A stretch of 64,000 bases of DNA from Pseudopyrenochaeta lycopersici. Taxonomy: Eukaryota > Ascomycota > Dothideomycetes > Pleosporales > Pseudopyrenochaetaceae. The position numbers and the translations under genes are program-made. The notes below the pieces were generated by a model that was not told where the DNA came from, ran no database searches, and was given only the letters and a program-made list of their open reading frames with translations. The stretch spans positions 1 through 64,000 of the forward strand of contig NHZP01000102.1 of assembly GCA_003313425.1 (NCBI GenBank), in the 5' to 3' direction. The first letter of the stretch is position 1. Each line of letters begins with the position of its first letter. This document shows positions 31,455 through 44,074 of this stretch, piece by piece.

Positions 31455-31473
31455 CCTTCACAACTTGGTAACT

Positions 31474-31885
31474 ACCAAGAGCACCTAGTCCCTAGTGGGC
31501 GAAGAAACGCACACTCCCTACCTCTATATCCATAGACCAATCATATAGATGATTGAATAAAATGTGGGTAACCCATGGTCAGATGACCGCACTGCCCGTG
31601 CGTTGTGTTACTTACAGGGGGCAGAGGCCCTAGCCTACAAGTAGTCTAACACTTCGTTATTCGCTCCACTCACAGGCTCTGCTTACAGTAAAGCCGTCGT
31701 GGTCCCGAGCGCAAGGCTCTCGACCACTTGACAACTTTCTAGTGAAAGGAATCATATATACACAAGAAAGTTGTCGGAGGGGGCCCGTGCCCCAACATGA
31801 CCCATGTCTGCGCTCCCCGCGCCACAGCTAACGTGACCCTGCGTGACTGTCAGCCACAGGGAAAATGGACTTAGCCATTTTTTTT
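31474..31885 (-). repeat. Structured element E21
   Basis: H3 AATCAT..ATGATT, H4 GTAAC..GTTAC, H5 TAGCCTAC..GTAGTCTA, cap A-T, H7 CCCGAGC..GCTCTCG, H8 with the CACAAG arm. Confidence 0.77.
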
Positions 31886-32359
31886 GAAGGTTCGATGTTC
31901 CATCTGAAGGGCTCCCACACCCTTACCGACTGACCTCCGGTAATCCAAATTCTTCATTGTCCCCACAACGACGTAAACCCTATATAACATAATTAATATA
32001 TATATAAATATACTACTTTTGTTTTACAAAATAAAACAAGTATGAAATAACATACCTTCCTATTATTTTCCAATAATCTCCATACTACAACTCCCCTTGT
32101 ATATCTACACTCCGCATCCTCGACGTACCTACGTAAAATCAGATAACATATCTACCCATCTATGATTACCAAGACACTCCATAGTACGCGTACACACTAC
32201 TAACCTAATTTACCAATAATGCACTTACCTTACAACTAAACAAGACCAAAGGTAAGAGAACATTACGATAATTGAGTTTCGCAAACTCTACAACAATTGA
32301 ATGACAGAGACAGCTCCCTAGCCTCTACGTTACACCATCAACATCTCTGGAAAACAACG
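31886..32359. other. U21 spacer
   Basis: Long AT-rich 3' region (ATAT-rich near 32000); no gene or repeat supported. Confidence 0.5.
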
Positions 32360-32944
32360 CTACGCGCCACCGCCAACTCTTACATGGCGAGGACGTACAG
32401 ATATTTTTTTGTTTTTTCCTGCACGCAACCTGCGCAGGCCCTGAACAGCACCAGCAGTGCATACAAAGCTTCCTCCAAGTCGATCTCCACGACCATCACA
32501 GAAGCGCTGGCTACTCCGTACAAGACTTTCATCAACAACGTCATGAGAGGTTCCCTCTACGTCCGCCAGCGTTGGAAACCGCCCTAAATCACATACAGCC
32601 TCCAGCAGAGGACACGTCCGCGACAAAAAACACCCATCGCTCTCTTGGGTGCTAGGTGTATCCACATCGATTACATCAAAGCATAGAAGTTCCACATCTC
32701 CGAGCCAATCTAGGACGATATCCATGTTTATAGGGCTACCCGCCACGATCCACACTGTGAAAAGACATGAAGTGGGATACACTTCCTGCAAACAACCAAA
32801 AAGCAGAGTACCATCTGCACAGGACGTCGCCAACTCCGCCTGCAACTCCATCGTCAATCGCTGCACCCAGGATGACTTCATGATGCTGCTACCACAGACC
32901 AGCTGCACTTTAAAGCAGCGACACCTTGCTAATGATTCCATCAT
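32360..32944 (-). CDS. U21: unrecognised 194-aa protein
   Basis: Single exon from one of two adjacent ATGs (32944 or 32941; MESLARCRCF follows). Residues 1-60 are cysteine-containing with alternating hydrophobics, the middle is acidic (D-V-I-D-V-D-T-P), and the end is strongly basic (R-A-G-K-N-K-K-I-S-V-R-P-R-H). That tail could contact nucleic acid, which is inference only. No match to family A motifs. Its TATA box is of the TATAAACA form. Confidence 0.5.
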   Translation of the reverse strand: MMESLARCRCFKVQLVCGSSIMKSSWVQRLTMELQAELATSCADGTLLFGCLQEVYPTSCLFTVWIVAGSPINMDIVLDWLGDVELLCFDVIDVDTPSTQESDGCFLSRTCPLLEAVCDLGRFPTLADVEGTSHDVVDESLVRSSQRFCDGRGDRLGGSFVCTAGAVQGLRRLRAGKNKKISVRPRHVRVGGGA

Positions 32945-33003
32945 CACCTACTAAAAGAGAAGAATAAAAAAATGTTCATAGAGACTGAACATTCACACTC
33001 CGT

Positions 33004-33021
33004 GCAGAAATGCTGTTTATA
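33004..33021 (-). promoter_or_regulatory. U21 TATA box
   Basis: TATAAACA at 33014-33021; only a short CAG..CTG inverted repeat downstream. Confidence 0.55.
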
Positions 33022-33043
33022 TGTTAATGTCTATGCTGTCTTT

Positions 33044-33449
33044 GCCAAGACACACTAGTCCCTAGTTGGCACGAGTGTGCCCCTTCCATGAATCTATGTC
33101 CATAGACCAATCAAATGATTGATTGAAATAAAATGTGGCAACCCAGCGTCACCTGACTCACACGGTCCGTGCTGCGTGTTGCTTACAGGGGGCAGCGCCT
33201 CTAAACTAATTCTAGTTTAACCCTTCGGTACTCCCTCCAGTCGTAGGCTCTGCTTACAGGTAAAGTGGCAAGGGTAACCAGCACGAGGCTGGTGACCACT
33301 TGACAACTTTCTAGTGAAAGGAATCATATATAGGCAAAACGCCACACTAGAAAGTTGAGTCGGGGCCCGTGCCCCCCCATGTGCCACATCTCCTGCTGAC
33401 TCGGCGTGCCCTCCAGCCACACGGAAAATGGACTTACGCATTTTTTTTT
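33044..33449 (-). repeat. Structured element E22
   Basis: H3 AATCA..TGATT, H4 GCAAC..GTTGC, H5 TAAACTA..TAGTTTA, cap C-G, H7 ACCAGC-acgag-GCTGGT; becomes identical to E12 from H7's right arm onward. Confidence 0.77.
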
Positions 33450-33671
33450 CTTTGGAGATGGTGTTCCATCCTAAGGATGTGGACGCCCTTCATAACTGAA
33501 CGACACGCAATACACAACGACAATAATGTACACATTACCATAACACAGTTAAATAAAATAACTCATACCTACACTCTGTTACTATAACCTACTATTACAT
33601 TATACACTGTATAAACGCACCTTGTACTCTTTACGTCTGTACAGCCAAAGAAATTCCATACCAAAACGCCA

Positions 33672-34421
33672 TCACATCGTCCTAACAACCCAGACAGGTT
33701 TATCAGGGTCCACCTGCGCATCAAAGCTTCGAAGCCGACCGTCGCTACTCCCAGTGCAATCAGGGCATACTTCATGCATACAACATACACAGAAGGCGCC
33801 TCCACGAAAACCGCCACCAACGAGAACATCAACTGCGCGCTCCCACTGCTTACACTCCAAGCAGCCTCTTACTAAAGGCTCAAAGGCTACGCCCCATTTA
33901 GCGCGCCCCAAAATATTGGTCACCACAGCATCCAACGACCGTTGACTAAGCTTAGCATGAAAGAGAGTCTCCCTGACAGCGCATCCACACCAGGGCCCTC
34001 CAAGGACCTGCACAACAATGTGAGACGAGGGACTACGTTCTCCAAAGACGCCTTCGCCTTCAGCAGTCTCCAAAGCCCGCCACCTGTTCTTCCCCACAGG
34101 CCGTAGGGGCAACCGAGTCAACCACCACGTAGCACGGTTTGCGGACACAACGCAGACCAACGACACATCCTGTTCCACCAAAGCTGTGTGTCTATCAGTT
34201 GGGCTCCCCAACTTCTTCCGTGTCTAGAAAGGATAATAAAAGAGACACTTACCAGGCACGTGATCTCTCACGAACCGTACTTCGTCAGCGTCCTCCAGCC
34301 TGACCACTGCGTCTGGCATAGGCCACGTATTCAGCCAAACAGAAAAGCTTCTCAGCAGTCGCGCCGCATCCTCGCATGACGTCCTTCGTTCCGAGACCCA
34401 TTCAGACAACGTCCTCTTCAT
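33672..34421 (-). CDS. U22: exact copy of U5 and U12
   Basis: Exons 34421-34253 and 34183-33672. Third copy of this shortened family A gene, making it the most amplified unit together with U8. Confidence 0.7.
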
Positions 34422-34592
34422 AGCTCCGCAATGTTAACAAGAAAAGTGCCTATAGAGACACTCTCACGGCTACGATCCACATCAAACCACTTCCGTGTCG
34501 CGCGCAAAATGCGTCCCACCAGGAAACAGCATACGCTGCAGTAAGAGAATCCCCCAGGGGAATAGAGCCCATGCGCGGGAGAGGGGGCTCCC

Positions 34593-34600
34593 CTCTTATA
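34593..34600 (-). promoter_or_regulatory. U22 TATA box
   Basis: TATAAGAG; same as U5. Confidence 0.65.
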
Positions 34601-34619
34601 CATCTCTGTCTTGCGCAAT

Positions 34620-35071
34620 GCCAAGACCACCTAGTCCCTAGCAGGCAATGTGGTGCCCCGTCCCTGCGTCTACATTCATAGACCAATCAGAATAAAATTC
34701 CGAAAAAGAGTGGGCAAACCAAGGTCAAACGACCCGCACCGTCCGTGCTCTGGCTTACTTACAGGGGCTTATGCCTCTAGTCTTATTCAAGACTAACCCT
34801 TCGGTACTCGTTCCACTCGTTGGCAACGCATACGTGTAAAGTGTCGAGGGTCTCCAGCGCAAGGCTGGTGACCACTTGACAACTTTCTAGTGAAAGGAAT
34901 CATATATAGGCTGCGCCTCACTAGAAATGTTGACTGTGGCTGGAGTGTGACCTCCCGCCCACCCACTTCTGGGTGAGCACCATGTACCCCCAAATGACGC
35001 TAAATCGCGCACAGGGCAATTGACAACTTTTTTTTTGCGCCACACTGTGTCGTACTTAGTCAAATTTTTTT
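34620..35071 (-). repeat. Structured element E23
   Basis: Copy of E13 with the variant right domain. Confidence 0.75.
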
Positions 35072-35469
35072 GACTACAACACTTGGACACACCAAGTCCA
35101 ATGTACGCACATACAACACCAACTCCGTGACGAACAACTTACCTAGCATAAAGCCATACTCGCCAAAAAAACACACTGTGTTTAGCAATACGGACGTCCA
35201 ACGCATAACCAAAATCTAATCGTTATACATTGGGAACACTGTCTCTGTTAGTAACAGTTCCATGTCTACTCAAATGATCAGAAAAAGTAGAAGCCTCACA
35301 AAGTCACTCCGACATTCAAAAAATGTAAAATCCGCATAGGAAACTACAAAAACCCTATGGAACCTAGGACTCCGAAATTACAGTATCCGTACGTTCCCCC
35401 TACTTGAGCTCCTTAGGTATGCCACTCTACATACCATAGCGTAGTTAGCAAGCTACAGTCCCCGTTCCT

Positions 35470-35938
35470 CTACCACCAATCCATTAACACTGCGAACGTG
35501 TTCTCGTCGACTGTGCAATACAAAAGGCCCACCTCTGCAAGCTCCTGCATTGCTGTAGCTACACAGTGTACACACATACTACACAAGCCTCGCTCCACCA
35601 CGTTAATAGCGCAAAGTCCTTGCTCCTCTTGCTCCTCTTCAGACCCACAATGCTTAAGGGCTTCCGAGTGTACATTCCATAGAACGGTATACACCTTACA
35701 CAACGGTGAACTAAGCTACCGCTCCACAGATCAGTAAACCCAGAAGGGCACTCGCCCCTGTCATGAGCATCCGCTGTAGAATACCACTTACGTTATCTAG
35801 AATAGACTGAACGGCTGGTGGCCATGGCGATTCCACACCAACAGCTACGCCATACGCCGGCAACTCCATACAAACTCGATGCTCCGCACAGCAGACTGCC
35901 TCTTTATGCCCCGCTGCTGCCTCCACAGCCAATGTCAT
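35470..35938 (-). CDS. U23: exact copy of U13
   Basis: Exons 35938-35792 and 35715-35470. The 35072-35469 spacer is AT-rich as in U13. Confidence 0.55.
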
Positions 35939-36159
35939 TGCGAACAATAACCCTTACCAAGCGTATACACGATAACGAGATCCCCTCCGTAGGCGGCCAC
36001 CTACTAAATAAAGTTAGCCGTCGCTGCTACCTGCAGCAAAATCGCTTTTGTTGATGACAATAAAGCGATAACTAGTGCACCGCACCCTATCCAGATTTTA
36101 CGCTGTAAAAGAAACACTCTGTGTCTCGTGTAAAGAGGAGGACGGGGGAGAGGGCTCCC

Positions 36160-36167
36160 CTCTTATA
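36160..36167 (-). promoter_or_regulatory. U23 TATA box
   Basis: TATAAGAG; same as U13. Confidence 0.6.
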
Positions 36168-36186
36168 CATCTCTGTCTTGCGCAAT

Positions 36187-36599
36187 GCCAAGACCACCTA
36201 GTCCCTAGCAGGCAATGAGCTGCCCACTCCATGCTGTCTACGTTCATAGACCAATCAGAAACCTGATCGATAAAAAGAGTGGCAAAACATGAGTCACCTG
36301 ACAACATATCCATGTTCTGCTTTGCTTACAGGGGCTTATGCCTCTAGCCTCTAAAGAGCCTAACCCTTCGGTACTCCCTCCAGTCGTGGCAACGCATACG
36401 TGTAAAGTGGCAAGGGTAACCAGCGCAAGGCTGGTGACCACTTGACAACTTTCTAGTGAAAGGAATCATATATACACAAGAAAGTTGTCGGAGGGGCCCG
36501 TGCGCGCAACATTCGCGCCACAGCTGACTCTCCCGAGCCACACCCATGTGACTTAGTGTGCCCCCCCAGCCACAGTTCCTGTGGACTTACGCATTTTTT
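36187..36599 (-). repeat. Structured element E24
   Basis: Copy of E14. Confidence 0.75.
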
Positions 36600-37144
36600 C
36601 TTCGGGAAATAGTGTTCCATCCCAAGGGTGCCCACACCCTTCCTAACTGACCTCTGCACCACAATTCCTTCATTGTACTAAAGCCCTTGCCATTACGACA
36701 TTAGCTTTTTTTTTTCTGCAATTTGAAAAAGGTAAACACACTTATAATAATGTACTTTACTGTAACATACAAGAGACCGCAGGAGAGAGAAGAGGGTACG
36801 CGCCCTTGCCTCCGCATCCTCTACTACTGCTTCGCGCCTGATACAGATACCTGTATACTAGACACACTTCTGTGCTGTCCCAGGAATGCTACCTGCAACG
36901 AAAAATACCTTAAAACGCAGGGTATTTTACTTACACAGTCAAACCAAGACTACGCTTCTACTCTTATTTCTTTTCTCCACTTACTGTACCCAGTAAGAGA
37001 CTACAGTCACGTGTACAGTCTGCACATACACTTCTAGTATAACAACAATGTGACGAGACACTGCCTACATTTCTAAACCTGTTCTGCCCCACCACCAATA
37101 CTTGGTTGGAAAAGAAGAGGTCGCGCTACTCCCCTATACAACAG

Positions 37145-37369
37145 TCATCTGTTCCTGCCTTCACCACCATTGCAATCGTCGTGCTGTGCCGATTGAGGAG
37201 CAAGAGGAGCAGAACATAATATTTCTGCCGCCTGAAGCGCAAGATACTCCGTATTGCCCGCCGTCTCCCCGGCTGCCACTCCCTGGCCAAGCACCTCCAA
37301 AACGTCTACAGCTTCCAGCGCACTACGATCCTCATGCGCGGTCCCCGCACAACCTCCAGATGAAGACAT
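37145..37369 (-). CDS. U24: exact copy of U8 and U14
   Basis: Third copy of the 74-aa acidic frame; the microsatellite leader is at 37651-37676 and the gene-poor spacer at 36600-37144. Confidence 0.42.
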   Translation of the reverse strand: MSSSGGCAGTAHEDRSALEAVDVLEVLGQGVAAGETAGNTEYLALQAAEILCSAPLAPQSAQHDDCNGGEGRNR

Positions 37370-37717
37370 CCTGTACCAAGTTCACCTTGGGCACAAGAAG
37401 CGCTGGTACGAAACAGACGCTGGGAGTGATCCCTCACAACCGCCTACGTGGATACTAACGTACGTTTTCCAATAGAAAAACTGCGCTACACACAGTATAC
37501 AATCTGCGTAAACAGCCGCAGAATAAGAACAAAACGTATGCTCCGCAACGTAAACCAGCCAGAACTCCACTGGCCCTGTCAACAGAGACAGTAACGAGAC
37601 TTCGTCTAAACCTAAGCTGTCCCAGCAACGTACCTGCACTCCGTGTAGCAGAAGAAGAAGAAGAAGAAGAAGAAGACAGAGAACGGGAGGAGAGGGGGAA
37701 GCCACCCCTCTTATATC

Positions 37718-37725
37718 TCTGTCTG
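37718..37725 (-). promoter_or_regulatory. U24 TATA box
   Basis: TATAAGAG; same as U8. Confidence 0.6.
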
Positions 37726-37749
37726 TCCAAGTGTCCGTCCACACTCTTG

Positions 37750-38159
37750 GCATTACTAATACACACTAGTCCCTAGTTAGCAGAGGTATGCGCATTCCAT
37801 GTAGTTATATCCATAGACCAATCAGACAACTGATTGAGAGAAGAGTGGGCAACCCAGCGTCATCTGACCCGCACCGTCCGTGCTCTGCGTTGCTTACAGG
37901 GATCTTTGCCTCTAAACCCCAAGTGGTTTAACACTTCGTTATTCGTTCCACTCATAGGCAAAGCTTAGAGTAAAGTTGCAAGGGCTGGCAGCACGAGGCT
38001 GCCGACCACTTGCTCAACTTTCTAGTGAAAGGAATCATATATAGGCAGAACGCCACACTAGAAAGTTGAGGATGGGCCCGTGCCCTCTTCGCGCCACACC
38101 TCCATGTGACCCAACATGGCCTCCAGCCACACGGAAATTGGACTTAGCCAAATTTTTTT
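37750..38159 (-). repeat. Structured element E25
   Basis: Copy of E15. Confidence 0.75.
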
Positions 38160-38491
38160 GATCTTCGCTATTCCATCCTAGAGCCTCACTCCCTGGCCAT
38201 TTTAAAAAATTCTGCGCATTCTAAGACTGCATCCCTACAACTACCGTAAGCAAAATGTCTAAAGAGTAGGACATTACCAATACTTCCTGTGTGCAAACCT
38301 TTGAACAGGTAAAATAATAAACCCATTACTACCAATAACTTGGTTACAAGCATATACCACCGTACAAATAAGCGTCCCATACAACTAACTTTAAACACAA
38401 CCCATGTAAAAACTTATCCCATTGCATTATGGAACATACTCCTACATAATAGCCAAATATGTATCTAACCTACAAGGATGGACGTAAGGGC

Positions 38492-39148
38492 CTACAACTT
38501 AACGCTCGACGCAGAACTCGACGACGCGGCAGACCCTGCATACACAGCACCTAGTGATGCTCGAGTATAAAGAAACACGGAAGCGCATTCGCGAAACATA
38601 CCCACAGTACAAACAAACCACCGCGTACCCGGTTTAGAGACTAAAGGACAAGCAGATACATTGACATACCGCTTCTCTTCTAGAGTAATAGGGACCGTCC
38701 GTCCGACAGAAGACGATGATACTGGCGCGACCAAAAGGCTACTTTCCGAGATATCCGCCCTGGTGAATGGCCTGACAAAATCCATCTGTTCCTTATCCAA
38801 GTCACCGAAAAGGACATTGCATGTATCGACCTCTCCCGTGACAACTCGCTCTGCAAGGGCAGCGTCCGCGGCAAACGCAATCACATGCACCATACCTGCC
38901 GCCAGGTGAGCATCCGACGCTCCGCTTACAGCCACATACATGTCCGTAACTAGCAGAAGTTTATCAACATCAGAAGGGATACCGCGAGCGGGAGTAAACT
39001 CCGTCACAATCATCCCAGTCGACACCTCCGGTAGCTCCCCAATCCGCCATGTCTTCTCAGAAAACCCACGAGACAGTTCCACCACGTGACCACGCAACCG
39101 AGCCGTTGCTAGTAAAGGACCCAACTCCGCCGGGGTAGGGCACTCCAT
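38492..39148 (-). CDS. U25: exact copy of U15
   Basis: 218-aa single-exon frame from the ATG at 39148; the spacer 38160-38491 is AT-rich without features. Confidence 0.55.
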   Translation of the reverse strand: MECPTPAELGPLLATARLRGHVVELSRGFSEKTWRIGELPEVSTGMIVTEFTPARGIPSDVDKLLLVTDMYVAVSGASDAHLAAGMVHVIAFAADAALAERVVTGEVDTCNVLFGDLDKEQMDFVRPFTRADISESSLLVAPVSSSSVGRTVPITLEEKRYVNVSACPLVSKPGTRWFVCTVGMFRECASVFLYTRASLGAVYAGSAASSSSASSVKL

Positions 39149-39305
39149 AGTAGTTTCCCAAAGAAACAAAAGACAATTGTTATGAACACGCAACAATAGT
39201 ATACACACCGCGCCACTCCGTGAGCATAAAAAAGAATAATGTTCAGTCCCTACGAACACAAACTACTTGGCATAACCCATCTCCATGGACGGGGAGAGGG
39301 CTCCC

Positions 39306-39313
39306 CTCTTATA
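39306..39313 (-). promoter_or_regulatory. U25 TATA box
   Basis: TATAAGAG; same as U15. Confidence 0.65.
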
Positions 39314-39335
39314 TGTTGATGTCCATGCTGCCTTT

Positions 39336-39774
39336 GCCAAGAGACACTAATCCCTAGAAGGCAGGGGCTGCCCATTCCATGTTGTCTATGTCCATAGCCC
39401 AATCAGAATTTTATTCTGAAAAAGAGTGGGCAACCTGAGGTCATCTGACCCGCGACGTCCGTGCTTCGCGTTGCTTACAGGGGGCAATGGCCCTAAACCC
39501 CAGGTGGTTTAACGCTTCGCTGTTCCCTCCAGTCACGGCCAAAGCCTACAATGTAAAGTGGCAAGGGTAACCAGCGCAAGGCTGGTGACCACTTGACAAC
39601 TTTCTAGTGAAAGGAATCATATATAGGCTTTTCGCCACACTAGAAAGTTGAGGGAGGGTCTGTGCGCGAAATCCGCGCCACACCCCCAGCGCGTGCTCTC
39701 TCGAGCAACCGTGACTCAGCATCGCCTCCAGCCACACACAATCGGACATAGCCAAAAAAATTTGCGATTTTTTT
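39336..39774 (-). repeat. Structured element E26
   Basis: Copy of E16. Confidence 0.77.
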
Positions 39775-40090
39775 CTTGGACTTACCGTTTTTTGTTTTTG
39801 GTTGTTCCACATCTCAATCTACTGACTCTGTTTACACACCCCGCTCCCTGAGCTCCTACAGCCGCAACATACTGCAACACAAATATCATGTGTGCTACAA
39901 CAACTATTCCTAGTTCCCTCTCTACAGACACGAGAGAAAATCATCATCTTTACTGCTAATTCTTAGCAACAACCTATACTCGCTTCACGTATACAGAGTA
40001 CAAAACCTGTCACTCACAGCCCAACGTACAGTATACAACATACACACTTCGTGCAAAATAATTGTCCTACATACGAACAATCCCTTCCAT

Positions 40091-40776
40091 CTAAGTCTCC
40101 AGCGCCGCCTGATCAGACAAACAACGAGTAGGTCTCAAGACACATTCGCATGTTATATCCATGACACCAAACCCCTCTAATAGTACCACTAATACGCTAA
40201 ACCTGGAACCTTCGACGACTTTATAGACGTTCGGTAGCACACTCTGTACCAGAAAATCAAACGCTGCGTCCGTCAACGGCACACACATACTAATCTCCCT
40301 CATCCCTAACCCAGTCCGTCCACGCCCGTGGCCTGCATACGTGATGACAAGGTGCGACCCCTTCGCACAGGGTCGGCCCTTACTAACAACCTCAAAGTGC
40401 CTATAACGTTGCAAAAACTCTGGCGAAATCTCTTTCTCGTCTTCGTCGGATACACCGCGGCCAGGAACCTGTTGATCCTTTACAAGGTTCCACTTGACAG
40501 TACCAGAAGGCTCCGCCTCGCACCAGACTGATGTGCCTTGCTTCACAAACTCTGTCCCAGAGAACAAGACCAAATTAGTTGGGGATCTCCCAACTTATAT
40601 AGAGAGATAAGAGAGCACTCACCGTGCAACTGCGCCTTCAACGTATACACCTCCTCGCTATCCAGCTTCAACGCAGTCCCTGGGTCTATCTTCATAGACC
40701 AATCAGATAAGAAATCTGAATCCGACTTAGGCGTGCTACCCTTTGTCCAGGACCATGATCCGGCTTGCATCTCCAT
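40091..40776 (-). CDS. U26: exact copy of U16
   Basis: Exons 40776-40623 and 40551-40091. The same loss of the fourth knuckle cysteine is present. Confidence 0.65.
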
Positions 40777-40886
40777 CGCAATCAACTACCCGTTGAAATT
40801 AAGGAAAGGATATGAAAAATACTACAGAGAAACTGTAGATTTAGATACGCTCACTACCCGTGAGAAGAGATGGAGGGCACTCGCCT

Positions 40887-40894
40887 CTCTTATA
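40887..40894 (-). promoter_or_regulatory. U26 TATA box
   Basis: TATAAGAG; same as U16. Confidence 0.55.
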
Positions 40895-40923
40895 CATCTC
40901 TGTCTTCTCAGACCCTTGCCAAT

Positions 40924-41353
40924 GCCAAGCTAAACTATTCCATACTTGGCAGGGTTCTGCCCACTCCATGCTGTCTATGTTCATAGACCAATCAGACTAA
41001 AGATCTGAAAAAGAGAGTGGCAACCCAGCGTCATCTGACTCACACGGTCCGTGCTGCGTGTTGCTTACAGGGGGCAGCGCCTCTAGCCTACAAGTAGTCT
41101 AACACTTCGTTACTCGCTCCACTCGCAGGCTCTGCTTAATTGTAAAGTGGCAAGGGTAACCAGCGCAAGGCTGGTGACCACTTGACAACTTTCTAGTGAA
41201 AGGAATCATATATAGCACTCGAAAGTTGAGAGAATGGGCCCGTGCGCGCAAAAATAGCGCCACAGCATCCCAACGTGACTCTCCCGAGCCACAGCATCCT
41301 GACTCAGCCTGTCTTCCAGCCACACAGGAATTGGACTTAGCAATTTTTTTTTA
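40924..41353 (-). repeat. Structured element E27
   Basis: Copy of E17. Confidence 0.73.
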
Positions 41354-41624
41354 ACACAAAACTGACGTTTAGCGTACAAATACTCCAACAATGCCACACA
41401 TGCCTCATACGACCAATGTCATCAATAAACGCTAACGCCCTCATGTTAGCCAACATGCGCAAAACACTTGCCAAAAACGTACCTTAGTTAGGGAAACACC
41501 AATATCCCCATAAAATACTCCATACCACACAACTCCGTGTACCCAACATAAAAGCCGTACACCTTGAAGTGATGTAACAACAAGGTCACCATATCGCCAC
41601 AACACAAAGTTCTTGACCAGACTT

Positions 41625-42257
41625 CTAACCGGTCCGTAGGCAAACGGGAACGCAATACTCCATAATCGGCTCAAAATCCGGACGTACAACATACGGCCTA
41701 AGGGCAGCTGGGTCTGAGATCGTTCCATCCAAAAGTTCGGCATACCCGAACAGCGTTAACTGACGACAAACAGCAAACGACTCCGTATCGAGCTCCAAGC
41801 CGGTTCTGTCAAACCCAATGCCGAAACATCCCAACGACACCTGGTCCTCACAAGCGTCGCTCCACTGGCAAAGTATCGACACCGCAAATACGCACATATT
41901 GCGACTTTGTGCTGCCTTGACAACAACGGCCGCCTTCCAGACACGCGGCGCAAAGGTAAACCTACGCGAACAAGACCCTACCCGGATCTGCGCAGGAAAG
42001 ACGACGAGTACATCAAACACGTCGAATAAATCGCCATCCGCGGCCTCGCTTCGACTAGACAAAACAGGCCTTGCTATCCACGCATCGGCACTACGTTGAC
42101 CACTCATCGTGGGGTTCATCAAGTAGCGATGAAAGGCTTTGCTGAAGTCCTCCACACTTAACATCTTCCCTCCGGGAACAAGCGTATAGCGTATTACCGC
42201 AGACCGAAGTCGAACTTCGCACCGCCTCCGCGCAGAATACTCCTTTCCAGTTGGCAT
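41625..42257 (-). CDS. U27: exact copy of U17 (family B)
   Basis: 210-aa frame from the ATG at 42257. Confidence 0.6.
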   Translation of the reverse strand: MPTGKEYSARRRCEVRLRSAVIRYTLVPGGKMLSVEDFSKAFHRYLMNPTMSGQRSADAWIARPVLSSRSEAADGDLFDVFDVLVVFPAQIRVGSCSRRFTFAPRVWKAAVVVKAAQSRNMCVFAVSILCQWSDACEDQVSLGCFGIGFDRTGLELDTESFAVCRQLTLFGYAELLDGTISDPAALRPYVVRPDFEPIMEYCVPVCLRTG

Positions 42258-42344
42258 CGCAACCACGCTGATAACAAGGAAAAAAATAAGAAGGGTTAAA
42301 TAGCATTAAAAGGCAGTCACTGCACCCCGACACTACGGGGACCC

Positions 42345-42354
42345 CATTTATATA
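42345..42354 (-). promoter_or_regulatory. U27 TATA box
   Basis: TATATAAATG; same as U17. Confidence 0.6.
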
Positions 42355-42507
42355 CACCCTTCTGAGGAATTAACCGACGCAGCCAAACCCGACTGCGTCA
42401 ACGTACGCAATTCGTGCTTCACACCAACCTATCCAGGATGAGAAAACCAATCTCCGAAACGCCGCACTACATACGACATATCCAATCACCGTCCAGTGAT
42501 AACCAAT

Positions 42508-42893
42508 GCCAAGCAGGACTATTCCATAGTCGGCCATATCCTGCCCACTCCCCGTGTCTATGAACATAGACCAATTAGATCAAAGATCTTGTGAGGCACA
42601 GCAATAGTCATCTGACCCGCACCGTCCGTGCTCTGCTCTGCTTACTAAGTGCAGCGCCCCTAGCCTACAAGTAGTCTACCGCTTCGCTACTCGTTCCACT
42701 CGCCGGCCCTGCTTACATGTAAAGTGACAAGGGTAAGGAGCGCAAGGCTCCTGACCACTTGACAACTTTCTAGTGAAAGGAATCATATATAGCACTCGAA
42801 AGTTGAGGGAGGGTCTGTGCGCGAAATCCGCGCCACAGCTAACGTGACTCTGCCTGGCCCTCCAGCCACAACAAAATGGACTTACGCATTTTT
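42508..42893 (-). repeat. Structured element E28
   Basis: Copy of E18. Confidence 0.73.
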
Positions 42894-43237
42894 CGAGAGG
42901 TTTGATGTTCCATTAACAGGGCGCCCACACCCTTCATGACGACAGCTCCGCCATACAAATTCTTTTTTCTTGGCTTCTGTACAAAACCTACATACAATAA
43001 TTAGTGAATAATACAAACCAATCTAAAACTGTGCATAATACTACTCTATTTCTTTGGCTAGGAGTAGTATACAACTCAAATAGTACCTCTACCGATAATA
43101 TGGCGTCCGCAAAAAAACATAAAACTGGCTCTACCTACCAAAATTAACCCATACTGCGTAAAGCTATGAAAAACAAGCCTATTCAGTAACATACCCTAAC
43201 GCTTCTACTAAGGCTAGTTTACCAGTAACATCTACTG

Positions 43238-44026
43238 TTACAAGCATAAACCATCAACATAACAATTAACTTCCTCGAGAAGACGTGTAAGACGACACAT
43301 CTCTAAAAAAATGGCCTCTAGCTCCGCAGTAAAAGATACCATCTGCCGATACTCTTGACGTTTCTTATCATCAACAGCGCTCCTCGTGCTCAACAACGTG
43401 TACCCGCCACTATCGTAACGTCGAAATCCCCCACGAACGGCCACTTCATAGCCAGACTGGTTTACGCCGACAGCCTCGAGTCCGGTGCCAAAACAACCGG
43501 CAGAAAAGGGAGCTCCACGACTCCATCGCTCGAGTTCATCGCGGAAAAACTCCTTCCGCACCTTGCCATGACACGGTACCCGCTCAATAGTAACATTCCA
43601 CTCGCTCCGCTGCAGATGGAGACGTCGAGACGAATGCGCTACCCGAGTCCGCTGCGCAAACGACACCAACACTTCATACTCCGTACAGGAACCTATCGGG
43701 GACACTCCATGAGAACCCACGGGTCTCACTGCGGCTACCAACCATGATGGCGCTTCCCAGCGCACCGTACGCCCACCGATACTATTCAGAACACCTCCCA
43801 GTAGTTGAGCAAACTCAACCTCGCTAAGCGCGGCGGTGGGAACAGACGTCGAGTAACGCATACGCCCACTCTGAAGCCGGGTCTCCAATTGTCGCATCCT
43901 GACAACAACCCTACTCGGAATGCACACTGTGCAGACGCAGAGGACACGCCGACCACGGCGTACAATATGACTAGAACTGTACAGTCCATGAAGACCGCTC
44001 CGCTGCCCACTCTCTAACACTACCAT
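43238..44026 (-). CDS. U28: exact copy of U18 (family B)
   Basis: 262-aa frame from the ATG at 44026; as in U18 no TATA box is visible. The spacer 42894-43237 is AT-rich. Confidence 0.6.
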   Translation of the reverse strand: MVVLESGQRSGLHGLYSSSHIVRRGRRVLCVCTVCIPSRVVVRMRQLETRLQSGRMRYSTSVPTAALSEVEFAQLLGGVLNSIGGRTVRWEAPSWLVAAVRPVGSHGVSPIGSCTEYEVLVSFAQRTRVAHSSRRLHLQRSEWNVTIERVPCHGKVRKEFFRDELERWSRGAPFSAGCFGTGLEAVGVNQSGYEVAVRGGFRRYDSGGYTLLSTRSAVDDKKRQEYRQMVSFTAELEAIFLEMCRLTRLLEEVNCYVDGLCL

Positions 44027-44074
44027 GTGTCCGCTCCACAGACAAATCTCAGCCGGTGTATCCAAACAGCCAGC